A stretch of 21,548 bases of DNA from Pleurocapsa sp. MO_226.B13 (GCA_030064795.1 JASJEI010000213.1:1-21548), one strand, 5' to 3'; numbered from the stretch's first letter, positions 1 through 7,424 are shown. The notes: generated by a model not told the origin, from the sequence alone. Program-made: numbers and translations.

Positions 1-108
1 AAACTAACCTCCGAACAAATGGCCGCCGTTGATTCAATTTTGGAAAAAACCCTGAATAAAGAAGAGGTTATGACCCAAATCAAGGATTATTTTAGTCAAT
101 TCAGTTAA
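1..108 (+). CDS. C-terminal tail of a transposase gene (5' end outside window)
   Basis: An open frame runs from base 1 and ends at TAA 106-108, giving 35 residues that end in DYFSQFS. The tail alone carries no diagnostic motif. The assignment rests on context: it ends 14 bases before an ExeA/TniB-type ATPase, which is followed by an array of transposon-end repeats. In Tn7/Tn5053-like elements a DDE transposase (TnsB/TniA) gene lies directly upstream of the ATPase gene in the same operon. The call is therefore inference from position; the catalytic domain lies off the left edge. Confidence 0.5.
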   Translation, partial: KLTSEQMAAVDSILEKTLNKEEVMTQIKDYFSQFS

Positions 109-122
109 AGAGGTAGATTGTT

Positions 123-1094
123 ATGTTTAGTGAAGTGATGGAATTCTTTGGTTTAGAGCGTGAGCTTGACCATCTAGGATTTTTTGAAACCGCTTCACAA
201 AAACATCTGGAGCAGGAACTGAAAATTACTATTACCCAAGGGCGGTTGATTGCCATCTCTGGAATAGTCGGCAGTGGGAAAACTACCTTCTTACAAAGGC
301 TGATGGCAGATTTAACCCAAAGCAAAGAGGTAATCGTTTCCCGTTCTTTGGCCGTGGAATCTGAGAAGGTTAACCTTTTAACTTTGATGACTGCTCTGTT
401 CTATGATCTATCGACTGATAAGGTCGAAAAAGTGCCTTCGATGTCGGAGAGAAGAGAACGATATCTTCTAGAACTGATCAAAAAAGCCCGTGTTCCCGTA
501 GCTTTGTTTGTGGATGATGCTCACGGACTTCACAGTCAGACTTTAGTAAGATTGAAACGTTTAGTTGAGCTAGTACGCAATAATGGAGACCGCTTAAGTG
601 TCATCTTAGCCGGACATCCCAAGCTGAAGAATGATTTGAAAAGACCCACTTTAGAAGAAATTGGTGGGCGCACTCATCTTTTTACCCTCGAAGGCATTCG
701 GGGTCATCAGGAGGATTATATTCAATGGCTTTTGACCCAAGCAGCATTAGATCAAGTCCAGCCCACGGATATTTTGTCATCCGAAACGATTTCCTTCCTG
801 GGTCAACGATTATCTACCCCATTACAAATTGAGCAATATCTGACCTTGGCCATGAATGAAGCTTATCAGGTAGGACAGAAACCGATTAGTGCTGAATTTA
901 TGGAAACGGTATTGGCGATTGGGTTTGATGACCTTGAACCTAATTTAATTCGGCATGGTTACAATGTTAAATCTCTTGCCAGATTATTGAATGTCAGACC
1001 GGCTGAGGTGCGCTCATTTCTTCACGGTCAATTACCTCCAGAAAAAACTCAAGATCTCAGAGATCAGATCCTCAAAATTGGTATTCCTTTGTAA
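123..1094 (+). CDS. ExeA/TniB-type AAA+ ATPase of a Tn7/Tn5053-like transposon
   Basis: This is a 323-aa P-loop ATPase. The Walker A motif GIVGSGKTT spans residues 47-55 (Lys53), and the Walker B strand ALFVDDAH has Asp131-Asp132. A sensor-1-like segment, LSVILAGHPKL, follows at about residues 160-170. The C-terminal third looks helical, with a possible HTH-like end (SLARLLNVRPAEV). ATPases of this kind (TniB, TnsC, ExeA group) bind target DNA and activate the partner DDE transposase. The ATG at 123 follows AAAGAGG at 109-115. The gene lies 14 bases after the transposase tail, which suggests one transcript, and ends 7 bases before the terminal repeat block. The protein looks intact. The exact subfamily cannot be fixed by eye. 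Confidence 0.8.
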   Translation: MFSEVMEFFGLERELDHLGFFETASQKHLEQELKITITQGRLIAISGIVGSGKTTFLQRLMADLTQSKEVIVSRSLAVESEKVNLLTLMTALFYDLSTDKVEKVPSMSERRERYLLELIKKARVPVALFVDDAHGLHSQTLVRLKRLVELVRNNGDRLSVILAGHPKLKNDLKRPTLEEIGGRTHLFTLEGIRGHQEDYIQWLLTQAALDQVQPTDILSSETISFLGQRLSTPLQIEQYLTLAMNEAYQVGQKPISAEFMETVLAIGFDDLEPNLIRHGYNVKSLARLLNVRPAEVRSFLHGQLPPEKTQDLRDQILKIGIPL

Positions 1095-1101
1095 ATTACT
1101 T

Positions 1102-1265
1102 ATTCTCAAATAATGTGGGTCGAAGGTGATTATTTCGGTTCAGTGTCAAATAATCTGGGTCTATTCTCATTTAATGTGGGTCTGAGCGAGTTTTATTCTC
1201 ATTTAATGTGGGCCCGTTAATGACATTATTTCGGGTCGAAGCGATTATGATTTCGGGTCGCAACA
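1102..1265 (+). mobile_element. transposon right end with six subterminal repeat sites
   Basis: Directly repeated sites of about 20 bp all point the same way. Sites ending in AATGTGGGTC or close variants lie at 1102-1121, 1144-1161 (AATCTGGGTC), 1163-1182 and 1195-1214. Sites ending in TTTCGGGTCG lie at 1221-1238 and 1243-1260. The block ends with CAACA at 1261-1265, matching the TGT...ACA termini usual for Tn7/Tn5053-like elements. Clustered transposase-binding sites just past the ATPase gene are the expected layout of such an end. The exact terminal base at 1265 and any target duplication are inferred, because the left end is outside the window. Confidence 0.65.
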
Positions 1266-1531
1266 GCTAGTGAAGAACTAAGCGAGGCATTCGGCAAATA
1301 GTAAGTAATGACAGACAAAAATCTATTTTTAGATATGCAGGGAAACATCCAGTTAAAAACAAGTATCCCAAGCCTCCTTCTGTTTGAAAAAGTTGTCTTG
1401 ATAATGATACTTTTCGCGATAAGTATCCCATGAAAGCCTTAAATTTCGTTCACCAGCCTAGTAATTATGTACCCCTTAATGATTGGTTAAAGTGATATCA
1501 TGCCCAAAATATCTCCCAAGGAGGGATAAAA
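1266..1531. other. non-coding spacer after the transposon end
   Basis: There is no convincing gene in this stretch. The 10-mer AAGTATCCCA occurs twice (1362-1371 and 1421-1430) about 60 bases apart. It may be remnants of an element end or operator sites, but there is nothing firm. The 3' part carries a strong Shine-Dalgarno sequence (AAGGAGG, about 1517-1523) that serves the gene at 1532. Confidence 0.4.
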
Positions 1532-2287
1532 ATGTTTGAGGAATCAAAGGTGTTTCAAAAAAAGCCCTCACCTTTCTCAGTGACGATGACAGGAGAGCCT
1601 TACCAACCAGCCAGAATTTACTACCAGGTTTTTCAAAAAAATGCAGTCCAAGGCAGATTTAGGCGACTGCGCTGTATGGATTTCGATTCCACGCGCAATC
1701 GTTGGGTGTGGCTTTATAAAGAGGAAGCCAAGAACATCAAATTTACTAAATCCTATCGCGATATTCCCAAGGAACTGCGCCCGATTGTCTTAGGTTCTTT
1801 CACTTTTAACGGCACCGAGGAATTGCGACTCGATGTTCGTTCCTTTGAACGAGTAATTGAGGCCATGGGTTTTTTTGACCAGAAAATTAATCGACGACTG
1901 GCAAAGGTAACCACATTAAAAATTGTTAATAAGTTATTTCCAGCCACGACAACTGTCGAAGAAATGTCGGCTCATCACGCTCTGTTCTTTGAGCAACGGG
2001 AAGCGGTCAATCCACGAGACGAGATGAATCAACTGGAGAAGATAACATCCCAATATGAAGCAGGAGAAGAGCGTCAAAAGGCAGCCTTATCTTATCTTGA
2101 GCAACAGATGAAGAAAACACTTGCCGAAGTGGAAGAATTAGAGACTCATTTTTATGAAGACGGCATTGAATCTATAGCCATGTCGCTACGGATGAGGCAG
2201 ATAGAAGCAACAGAACATTGGAAAGGAAATAAAAATTTTAGCCAATTTGATATCATGCAAACGCTTCTGGAAAACTTTGAAGAGTAG
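1532..2287 (+). CDS. unrecognised 251-aa protein with C-terminal coiled coil
   Basis: No family was recognised. The start is well supported, with AAGGAGGGATAAAA immediately before ATG 1532. The N-terminal 120 residues are rich in aromatic and basic residues (YYQVFQKN, RRLRCMDFDSTRNRWVWLYKEE), suggesting a compact domain. Residues about 165-210 are charged and heptad-like (AALSYLEQQMKKTLAEVEELE), suggesting a coiled coil. There is no signal peptide and no membrane segment. It lies between a transposon end and a tyrosine recombinase on the same strand, so it is probably accessory mobile-DNA cargo. Whether it belongs to the integrase unit (74 bases downstream) is unknown. Confidence 0.7.
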   Translation: MFEESKVFQKKPSPFSVTMTGEPYQPARIYYQVFQKNAVQGRFRRLRCMDFDSTRNRWVWLYKEEAKNIKFTKSYRDIPKELRPIVLGSFTFNGTEELRLDVRSFERVIEAMGFFDQKINRRLAKVTTLKIVNKLFPATTTVEEMSAHHALFFEQREAVNPRDEMNQLEKITSQYEAGEERQKAALSYLEQQMKKTLAEVEELETHFYEDGIESIAMSLRMRQIEATEHWKGNKNFSQFDIMQTLLENFEE

Positions 2288-2361
2288 GAAGTCCGATCGA
2301 TGTTCTGGAATCTAAATATAGATGCGTCAACGCTCAGCCAAATTTTCGCATCAAGTAAGTT

Positions 2362-3348
2362 ATGAAAACCCCAAAACTCGTTAAATTCCAGGGAAATCTG
2401 GTTCCACTTTTTCCTCAGAACAGGTTGGCTCCCGACTCTGGTTATGAGACTCTACTTGATGATTGGTTGAGTAGAACGCGATCGCCACACACCAAAAGGA
2501 TGTACAGGAGCAATGTTACTCAATTCTTCCAAGCGCTCGGGTATCAGATAACACCAGATATACTAGCTCAATTCCTGCTACTCGATAGCCATCAAGCATT
2601 TGAATTAGTCTCACAATATCACGGTTCATTAGTTGCTCAAAAGTTAGCACCAGCAACGATTAATCAGAAATTAGCAGCGCTCAAGTCATTGGTTAACTAT
2701 GCTGCTTCTGCTGGTAAATGCCATTACACCCTAACCAATATCAAAGCCGAGAAATTGACGAGCTACCGCGATACAAAAGGCATCCCCTTTGAACAATTTA
2801 AGCTAATGATGGATGCAGTGGACACTGACACCATTAAAGGATTGAGAGATAGAGCCATCCTGCTTCTGATGTGGGGTAATGCTTTACGACGGTCAGAAGT
2901 GGCTAATTGTGACGTTCAAGATTACTCCCCTAGTCTGGGAGAATTGGTTATTACTGGTAAAGGGAAGATAGGACAACCTGAAGTTATTAGTTTGGGCAAA
3001 AGTGCGATCGCTGCTATCGATAAGTGGTTAGTAAAGAGAAAGGATTACACCCCGACCGCTCCTTTATTCTGTGCGGTTCACAAAGGATATTGGGGTAATA
3101 GATTACATACCCATTCAATCTATAAGCTCGTGCAGAAGTACGCCAAGTTAGCTGGGATAGATAAGGTTATGTCTCCTCATAGAATTAGACACTCATCTAT
3201 TACTGAAGCTCTTAATTTAACCAATGGAGATGTTAGGAAAGTACAGAAGCTATCAAGGCATAGCAACTTGAACACCCTGATGATTTACGATGACAACCGC
3301 CAGAATCTTCAGGGTGAGGTAACAGGGATGCTAGATGATTTAATTTAG
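2362..3348 (+). CDS. tyrosine recombinase/phage-type integrase
   Basis: This 328-aa protein has the XerC/D-like layout. An N-terminal SAM-like core-binding domain covers about residues 25-125 (LDDWLSRTRSPHTKRMYRSN). A catalytic domain follows, with Arg I in ALRRSE (R176/R177), a beta-hairpin Lys in GKGKIG, the H-x-x-R box HRIRH (H273, R276), H300 in LSRHSN and the nucleophile Y309 in MIYDD. All catalytic positions are present, so it is probably active in site-specific recombination such as resolving multimers or moving an integrated element. The Shine-Dalgarno before ATG 2362 is weak (AAGTAAG). No adjacent attachment site was identified. Confidence 0.9.
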   Translation: MKTPKLVKFQGNLVPLFPQNRLAPDSGYETLLDDWLSRTRSPHTKRMYRSNVTQFFQALGYQITPDILAQFLLLDSHQAFELVSQYHGSLVAQKLAPATINQKLAALKSLVNYAASAGKCHYTLTNIKAEKLTSYRDTKGIPFEQFKLMMDAVDTDTIKGLRDRAILLLMWGNALRRSEVANCDVQDYSPSLGELVITGKGKIGQPEVISLGKSAIAAIDKWLVKRKDYTPTAPLFCAVHKGYWGNRLHTHSIYKLVQKYAKLAGIDKVMSPHRIRHSSITEALNLTNGDVRKVQKLSRHSNLNTLMIYDDNRQNLQGEVTGMLDDLI

Positions 3349-3618
3349 CAGTAGCGATCGCGAATTTATCGATGACAATTAAAAATATGATTGGTGATAA
3401 CTACAAACAATATATGTGATCATTAAGTACGCTTTAGATAATCATGAAAGCTAAAAAGACGAGGCAGTCTAATTATGGACGATCGCTGTTTTCTCTATGC
3501 TCGATCGCGATCGTCAAAAATTTGCTTTGAAATATTTATGGTAAAAGCGTTTTGAGCTTGATTGTCCTCCATGACAGCTTCGCGCTTATCTGCCTCATTT
3601 AACAACCCGGCGTAATGC
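3349..3618. other. non-coding stretch downstream of the integrase
   Basis: No gene was seen. The stretch contains HIP1-type palindromes (GCGATCGC at about 3354, and the overlapping CGATCGCGATCG near 3503) and is otherwise AT-rich. It could contain the recombinase's attachment site, but no crossover-like inverted repeat stood out. Confidence 0.4.
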
Positions 3619-3620
3619 TA

Positions 3621-3878
3621 GGGAAGCTACCATAAGTGCCAAATGGTTCTAAAACCACTGCTATAATTAGCTTCTAAGGATTGAAGGTTCTATAAGACGA
3701 GCGCTGAAACTATTAGTTTAAAAGTACTGATTCAAAGTAGTGTCAGAACTTTTGATGTAAAAATCAGCTAAATTTATGATATTTTTATATCGTTTTTGAG
3801 CAAAATCCCAATAAGTTCTTATTCCAAAATCAAACCAAGAACTTTATATTTTTGAGTTGGCACTTATGGTAGCTTCCT
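3621..3878. mobile_element. 258-bp MITE flanked by TA
   Basis: The left end GGGAAGCTACCATAAGTGCC and the reverse complement of the right end AGGAAGCTACCATAAGTGCC match over 22 bp with one mismatch. Both ends are flanked outside by the dinucleotide TA (3619-3620 and 3879-3880). A TA duplication is the hallmark of IS630/Tc1-mariner-type transposition. The interior is AT-rich and encodes no transposase, so this is a non-autonomous derivative that would need a full-length relative elsewhere. An internal inverted repeat (AGTTCTT / AAGAACT) lies in the right half. Confidence 0.75.
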
Positions 3879-3907
3879 TAGCTTTACCCCAACCCAAATG
3901 ATAAAAT

Positions 3908-3935
3908 AGTTAGGCACAACAAGTTAGGCACAACG
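3908..3935. repeat. 14-bp tandem duplication upstream of a small gene
   Basis: AGTTAGGCACAAC plus one base occurs twice in tandem (3908-3921 and 3922-3935), ending five bases before ATG 3941. Two adjacent copies before a start codon could be an operator or replication slippage. Function unknown. Confidence 0.6.
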
Positions 3936-3940
3936 AGAGC

Positions 3941-4105
3941 ATGGCATATATCCGCACCAAAAAGGTGAAGGGATTTGAATACCAATACTTAGTTGAAGGC
4001 TACCGAGACAAAGATGGCAAGGTGCGTCAGCGAACCATCAAGTATTTGGGTGCAGTTGATAAGAGTAAAGCTGATAAACCAATGGTTACTACTCGGCGGA
4101 AATAG
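3941..4105 (+). pseudogene. 54-aa N-terminal gene remnant cut by a MITE
   Basis: The frame starts at ATG 3941 and reads a basic N-terminus (MAYIRTKKVKGFEYQYLVEG, then RDKDGKVRQRTIKYLG). This resembles the first residues of IS4/IS1634-group transposases, although no catalytic part is present. The reading stops at TAG 4103-4105, eleven bases inside the 358-bp MITE that begins at 4095. With the MITE and one target copy removed, the frame would continue from 4458 as QSPNTATTE and stop at 4484-4486. That sequence is the antisense of an IS110 fragment, so the gene was already truncated before the MITE arrived. Confidence 0.5.
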
Positions 4106-4452
4106 AAGGTTCGTGCAACGAAGTGCAGCCTGTCTCTACAACCCTTATTATGCAAGGGATACAGAGATTGAAACTTCCCAGATTAGCGATCGCTGAAAGA
4201 TAAGTTACATAAATGTTTTTTGACGGCATCTACATGTGATAAAAACATTGCCTAAAAAAGAAGTGGGAGGGGTCGTAAGTTATGTCTTCAAAGCCTTGTA
4301 AACACATATTTTATTTTGAAAACATTGCCTAAAAGGACTCAAACTAGGCAATGTTTTGATAAGTAATTTCGATTAAAAAGGGGGCAAATAGGGTTGACAA
4401 AAGTACAATCATTTTACCCTGCACTTCGTTGCACGAACCTTCTATTACCGCC
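4095..4452. mobile_element. 358-bp MITE, 34-bp inverted ends, 5-bp target duplication TACTC
   Basis: The two ends are inverted copies of GGCGGAAATAGAAGGTTCGT and the next 14 bases (34 bp, one mismatch). The element is flanked by the direct repeat TACTC (4090-4094 and 4453-4457), a clean 5-bp target-site duplication. It encodes no transposase. Inside, AAAACATTGCCTA occurs at 4242 and again at 4319. The second copy pairs perfectly over 13 bp with TAGGCAATGTTTT at 4345-4357 across a 13-base loop, giving a strong hairpin. Diverged parts of the same element occur at 4711-4873, 13152-13330, 16041-16170 and 20996-21116, so this is a repeat family in this genome. The autonomous parent was not seen. 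Confidence 0.85.
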
Positions 4453-4455
4453 TAC

Positions 4456-4560
4456 TCAAAGCCCTAATACTGCAACTACAGAATAAGTACGTTTGTGGAC
4501 ATCAATTCCGATAAATACATTTTGACCAGCATACGATCTTTTTTCTGATGAACTCTTCAT
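4456..4560 (-). pseudogene. 5' fragment of an IS110-family transposase gene
   Basis: Read on the minus strand from ATG 4560-4558, preceded by TAAGGAGG, the frame gives 34 residues including NVFIGIDVHKRTYSVVAV. This matches the start of IS110-family DEDD transposases (the GIDVHK segment carries the first catalytic Asp). After VLGL the frame hits TGA at 4458-4456, at the edge of the 358-bp MITE, and no transposase sequence continues beyond it. IS110 proteins are usually over 300 aa, so about nine tenths is missing. The sequence to the right of 4560 presumably includes the old IS110 upstream region. Confidence 0.75.
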
Positions 4561-4710
4561 CTTCGGCCTCCTTATTCGTTTTTACCCTTATTTACTGGAG
4601 GTTTCTTATTTTCTCATTTCTCTCTTAACTCATCATAGAGACATTGTTTTTAAAATTAAATACGGAGTTACAATACTTTGAGGTAGATGCTTTCATGCAT
4701 CTCAACTTTC

Positions 4711-4873
4711 ATTTTAGGCAAAGTTTTTTTTGATATGTGCGATAGAAAAATATATTAAAGTAAATTATGTATTAGCGATCGCTATTTTTTGAAGCTTTAA
4801 TCTTTGTATCCCTTACATAATAAAGGTCGTAGAGACAGGCTGCACTTCGTCGCACGAACCTTATATTTATGCC
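4711..4873 (-). repeat. inverted, diverged half copy of the 358-bp MITE
   Basis: On the minus strand this reads AAGGTTCGTGCGACGAAGTG, then a close match to the left half of the element at 4095-4270. The match includes CTGTCTCTAC, AAGGGATACA, a GCGATCGC site and a GCCTAAAA end. The terminal bases are degraded (GCCATAAATA-like in place of GGCGGAAATA). It is only a half element and is older than the 4095 copy. No target duplication is visible. Confidence 0.7.
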
Positions 4874-5061
4874 ATATCACAATTTTAAATGCTAAATTCT
4901 GACTGTTTCAGCAAAATTTATTTAAAAAAATACTTGGATTTAGCTTAAGAAAATATTAGGTATTATCTCACTTCTGCGGTGATCAATCACAATTTAGAAT
5001 TGCTATACCGCAGTTGCGGCATATCTATAAGTTAGACTTCCATCCGTAAGAAATAGTACTA

Positions 5062-5739
5062 ATGAATGTTCTTAAGTTAAACTTTGAATCACTTGCAGAA
5101 GTTACATCTTTGAATGAAGGAGGACTTGACTATTATTTTGCATCAGGTTCAACTGATTTATTATCTGTCGTAGGCCCATTTTTTATAAGGACAAATGGCT
5201 ATGCATTGCCTTTAGAGGGAGGGGAGGATATCTATGATATTGAAAAATTACTGAGAGCAGATCCCTTCCCAGATTACGAGTCTGAGACATTAATTAGTCT
5301 AGTTAATATTTCACCTGGATCCTCAGCGGCTCTTACTTCTGCTTCTGTTTCATTGCCAAGCGGTTACATTCCTACACGCGGTGCGCATAATCTTCTGGGA
5401 AAGATTACTCTCTCACATGCTACTCGCTTCTTCCGTTTGACCTCAACCCGGAACGATCCACGTTTTTCTAATGGTCAATTAAAATCGGGGACTTATCTCA
5501 CAACACAAAATGATATTTCATTTGTCAATACAGGCTTTGGTACGGTGGGTCGCTTTGCATTGCCAATGCCGCTTCCAGCATCTTATAAACATGACTATAC
5601 ACTGCCTGCCAATACTGTTTTGAGTGTAGGAACTGTATCTCCAGCATTTGGGCAAGCTGGCGGTGGAGTAGAAGTCTGTACAACGAGAATGGTTCAAGGA
5701 GTTGTTGCGAATCAAACTCAACAAATTGATGATTACTAG
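5062..5739 (+). CDS. putative toxin-like protein, C-terminal ART/polymorphic-toxin type
   Basis: This 225-aa protein has no signal peptide or membrane segment. The C-terminal half contains PTRGAHNLLG, TRFFRLTSTRND, GTYLTTQND, NTGFGTVGRFALPMPLP and AFGQAGGGVEV. That order resembles, from memory, the C-terminal toxin domains attached to RHS and other polymorphic toxins, possibly ADP-ribosyltransferase-like. This is inference, not a confirmed hit. The frame is closed upstream by TAA 5047-5049, so ATG 5062 is the natural start, but the Shine-Dalgarno is poor. It stands alone: there is no secretion or RHS domain in the protein and no obvious immunity gene before 6302. It could be a detached toxin tip or a domesticated enzyme. 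Confidence 0.6.
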   Translation: MNVLKLNFESLAEVTSLNEGGLDYYFASGSTDLLSVVGPFFIRTNGYALPLEGGEDIYDIEKLLRADPFPDYESETLISLVNISPGSSAALTSASVSLPSGYIPTRGAHNLLGKITLSHATRFFRLTSTRNDPRFSNGQLKSGTYLTTQNDISFVNTGFGTVGRFALPMPLPASYKHDYTLPANTVLSVGTVSPAFGQAGGGVEVCTTRMVQGVVANQTQQIDDY

Positions 5740-5947
5740 GAGTAAAAATTCTGCCTTACAAACTAGGATTTTCATAGGTTTCAAAATCAGGATTTTTGGA
5801 TTTTAGCGATCGCCAAAAAGTCAGAATTTGTGCAGCCTTTGGCTACTCCCTGCAAAATTATGATTTTTGTTCAAAAACTTGTAATTGCTGAATCCTATAG
5901 ATTTCACTGGTTTTAGAGATTTTTTAACCAAAGCAATTTTAACTGTC
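5740..5947. other. non-coding stretch after the toxin-like gene
   Basis: AT-rich with one HIP1 site (about 5806); no gene or clear terminator was recognised. The position where an immunity gene would be expected has no open frame of reasonable size on either strand. Confidence 0.4.
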
Positions 5948-6163
5948 TTAAACACTAAAAGCTGCAATATTTTCTAGATTGCCCCTCATGACAGCCTGGC
6001 TAGTTTTACCCCATTCTGGGTGAGCCGTGACGAACAGTAAACACATTACTCGGTTTCGGGGAATTACGCGGGTTCTTATCCTGGAGTTGGTTAACAATAT
6101 CCTCATTAACCATTTGACAAAGCCTGAAATCATTGTCTATTCCTTTGTTTGACGGGGAATTGA
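5948..6163 (-). pseudogene. possible frameshifted gene remnant
   Basis: On the minus strand one frame reads NDFRLCQMVNEDIVNQLQDK and then NPRNSPKPSNVFTVRHGSPRMG before a stop at 6008-6006. The adjacent frame continues naturally as KTSQAVMRGNLENIAAF to about 5948. The smooth hand-over at MG/KTSQ suggests one original protein split by a one-base indel. I do not recognise the family. No good start or ribosome site is visible. It may simply be chance open frames. Confidence 0.3.
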
Positions 6164-6263
6164 TAAATGGCGATCGCTCTCTATCTCTAGAATGAACTAA
6201 CAGTTTATATATTTCAACTAATGGTTTATAGTGATAGCTAAAGTATGAGTTTAGAGTTTAAAT

Positions 6264-6292
6264 GAGGAGGAGAATTAAAAAATATGATTTGA
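6264..6292 (+). promoter_or_regulatory. strong ribosome site followed by ATG-ATT-TGA
   Basis: GAGGAGG at 6264-6270 is the best ribosome-binding site here. It is spaced for ATG 6284-6286, not for the GTG at 6302. That ATG is in frame with the XRE gene but is followed after one codon by TGA (6290-6292). Either the gene's original start has acquired a nonsense codon, or a two-codon leader precedes reinitiation at GTG 6302. Confidence 0.55.
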
Positions 6293-6301
6293 ACGGAATC
6301 C

Positions 6302-6532
6302 GTGAAGATTAGGAAAAATATTGATGTTGAAGTACCAGGACTAGGGGAAGAAATCAGGAAAGCTAGGAAACTAGACCGTCGCTCCTTAATTCAAATATGC
6401 GAGTTAGTCGATATGACTCCTATGAATTGGTACAAGATTGAGGCAGAAGAAACTAAGGCTCTACCTATTGAGACACTTAGGAAAATTGAAGCGGTGTTAG
6501 GTGTTGATTTTGGAGTAAAGCTTGATGACTAG
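6302..6532 (+). CDS. small XRE-type helix-turn-helix protein
   Basis: This is a 76-aa protein. Residues about 12-70 fit the Cro/C1 HTH fold: GLGEEIRKARKLDRRSLIQICELVDMTPMNWYKIEAEE then LPIETLRKIEAVLGVDF. Such proteins usually bind operators as repressors, often their own. The listed start is GTG 6302, the first start codon after an in-frame TGA at 6290; a strong ribosome site lies too far upstream for it, so expression may be weakened. It overlaps the next gene by 8 bases (ATGACTAG), which argues for translational coupling and a two-gene unit. Confidence 0.75.
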   Translation: MKIRKNIDVEVPGLGEEIRKARKLDRRSLIQICELVDMTPMNWYKIEAEETKALPIETLRKIEAVLGVDFGVKLDD

Positions 6533-7280
6533 ATTAACTCGAAGAGAACAAGTAATGCTTTGCGAGGTACTATCGCCTACCTGGATGAATGCGATTGAGA
6601 AAATTACCAAACGTTTACCAGTTGATAAAAAGTTGAATCCAGATGAGGAAGAAGCTCTTGCGCTTCTTGATGAAAAGTGGAAAATTGAGATGGTTTGGGC
6701 TGCTTACTTCCACAATCTATCCGTAAACATTCACTCAAAACCTTTCAATACTCCAGCTTTTCAAGCATTAAAGACATCTGGCAAAAGTTATGCCAAACAA
6801 TTCGATCTAACTGGCGAAGTTTGGAATAGATTACCTCAACATAGGTTTAATTCTCCTATGAACTGGTGGGTACAGCAAATGCTCGACTGCAAAAAGTCTG
6901 ATTACCAATGCGCTTTAGAGGAAACAAGTAATCCTGTCAGAAAAAAAGAGGTAATCTATTCCAATCGCTTACAGGTAAGGATATTGAGAGGAATAGAAGG
7001 AACACCAAAAGATAAATGCGAACTAATCGATGGGTTTTCTGAAGCCATACCTTCAATGGGTCTGTTACTCAGAAAAGCAAGCAGCCTTGCTAAAAACCCC
7101 AATTGTAAGAAAGGAAAACGGTTTATCACTCAATACTGGACACCATATTTAGACAGCGTTCGAGAAGATATTGAATATTCTGATAGAGGCGGACACGCAA
7201 AGAAAATTCAACTGGTTCAAAAACTTGAAGATCGAGTTTACGTTACCGCCCCTCGCCGACCCGTTCTTCTTCTCCGTTAA
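6525..7280 (+). CDS. unrecognised 251-aa protein coupled to the XRE gene
   Basis: ATG 6525 is preferred over TTG 6522 because its overlap ATGACTAG with the XRE stop is typical of coupled genes. The product is soluble, rich in Lys and Trp (PTWMNAIEKITKRLP, NSPMNWWVQQMLDC, KNPNCKKGKRFITQYWTPYL), and ends with an Arg-rich tail (APRRPVLLLR). There is no signal peptide, membrane segment or recognised catalytic motif. An XRE regulator overlapping a larger partner is the layout of some toxin-antitoxin and restriction-control pairs, but nothing in this protein confirms that. Family unknown. Confidence 0.65.
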   Translation: MTRLTRREQVMLCEVLSPTWMNAIEKITKRLPVDKKLNPDEEEALALLDEKWKIEMVWAAYFHNLSVNIHSKPFNTPAFQALKTSGKSYAKQFDLTGEVWNRLPQHRFNSPMNWWVQQMLDCKKSDYQCALEETSNPVRKKEVIYSNRLQVRILRGIEGTPKDKCELIDGFSEAIPSMGLLLRKASSLAKNPNCKKGKRFITQYWTPYLDSVREDIEYSDRGGHAKKIQLVQKLEDRVYVTAPRRPVLLLR

Positions 7281-7424
7281 TCGCTGAAACAGACTAGGTA
7301 TATTAGCCTATGTGCTTTGTATTTTATACCCTGTATGGTTTACAACTTCTTCGGCGGAAAAGATGAAACCTGATACGGTTTCCTATAAGCTTTATACAGT
7401 CAATTTATTAAGGCTTTTTGAGCG

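Noticed and set aside
1..1265. CRISPR-associated transposon
   Set aside because: The ATPase and end repeats recall such elements, but no TniQ, Cas gene, CRISPR repeat or tRNA target is in the window.
1102..1265. CRISPR array
   Set aside because: The repeats are irregularly spaced, of two types, and sit at a transposon end; there are no uniform spacers.
3993..4196. 67-aa plus-strand frame
   Set aside because: A different frame of the truncated small gene at 3941, running on into the MITE.
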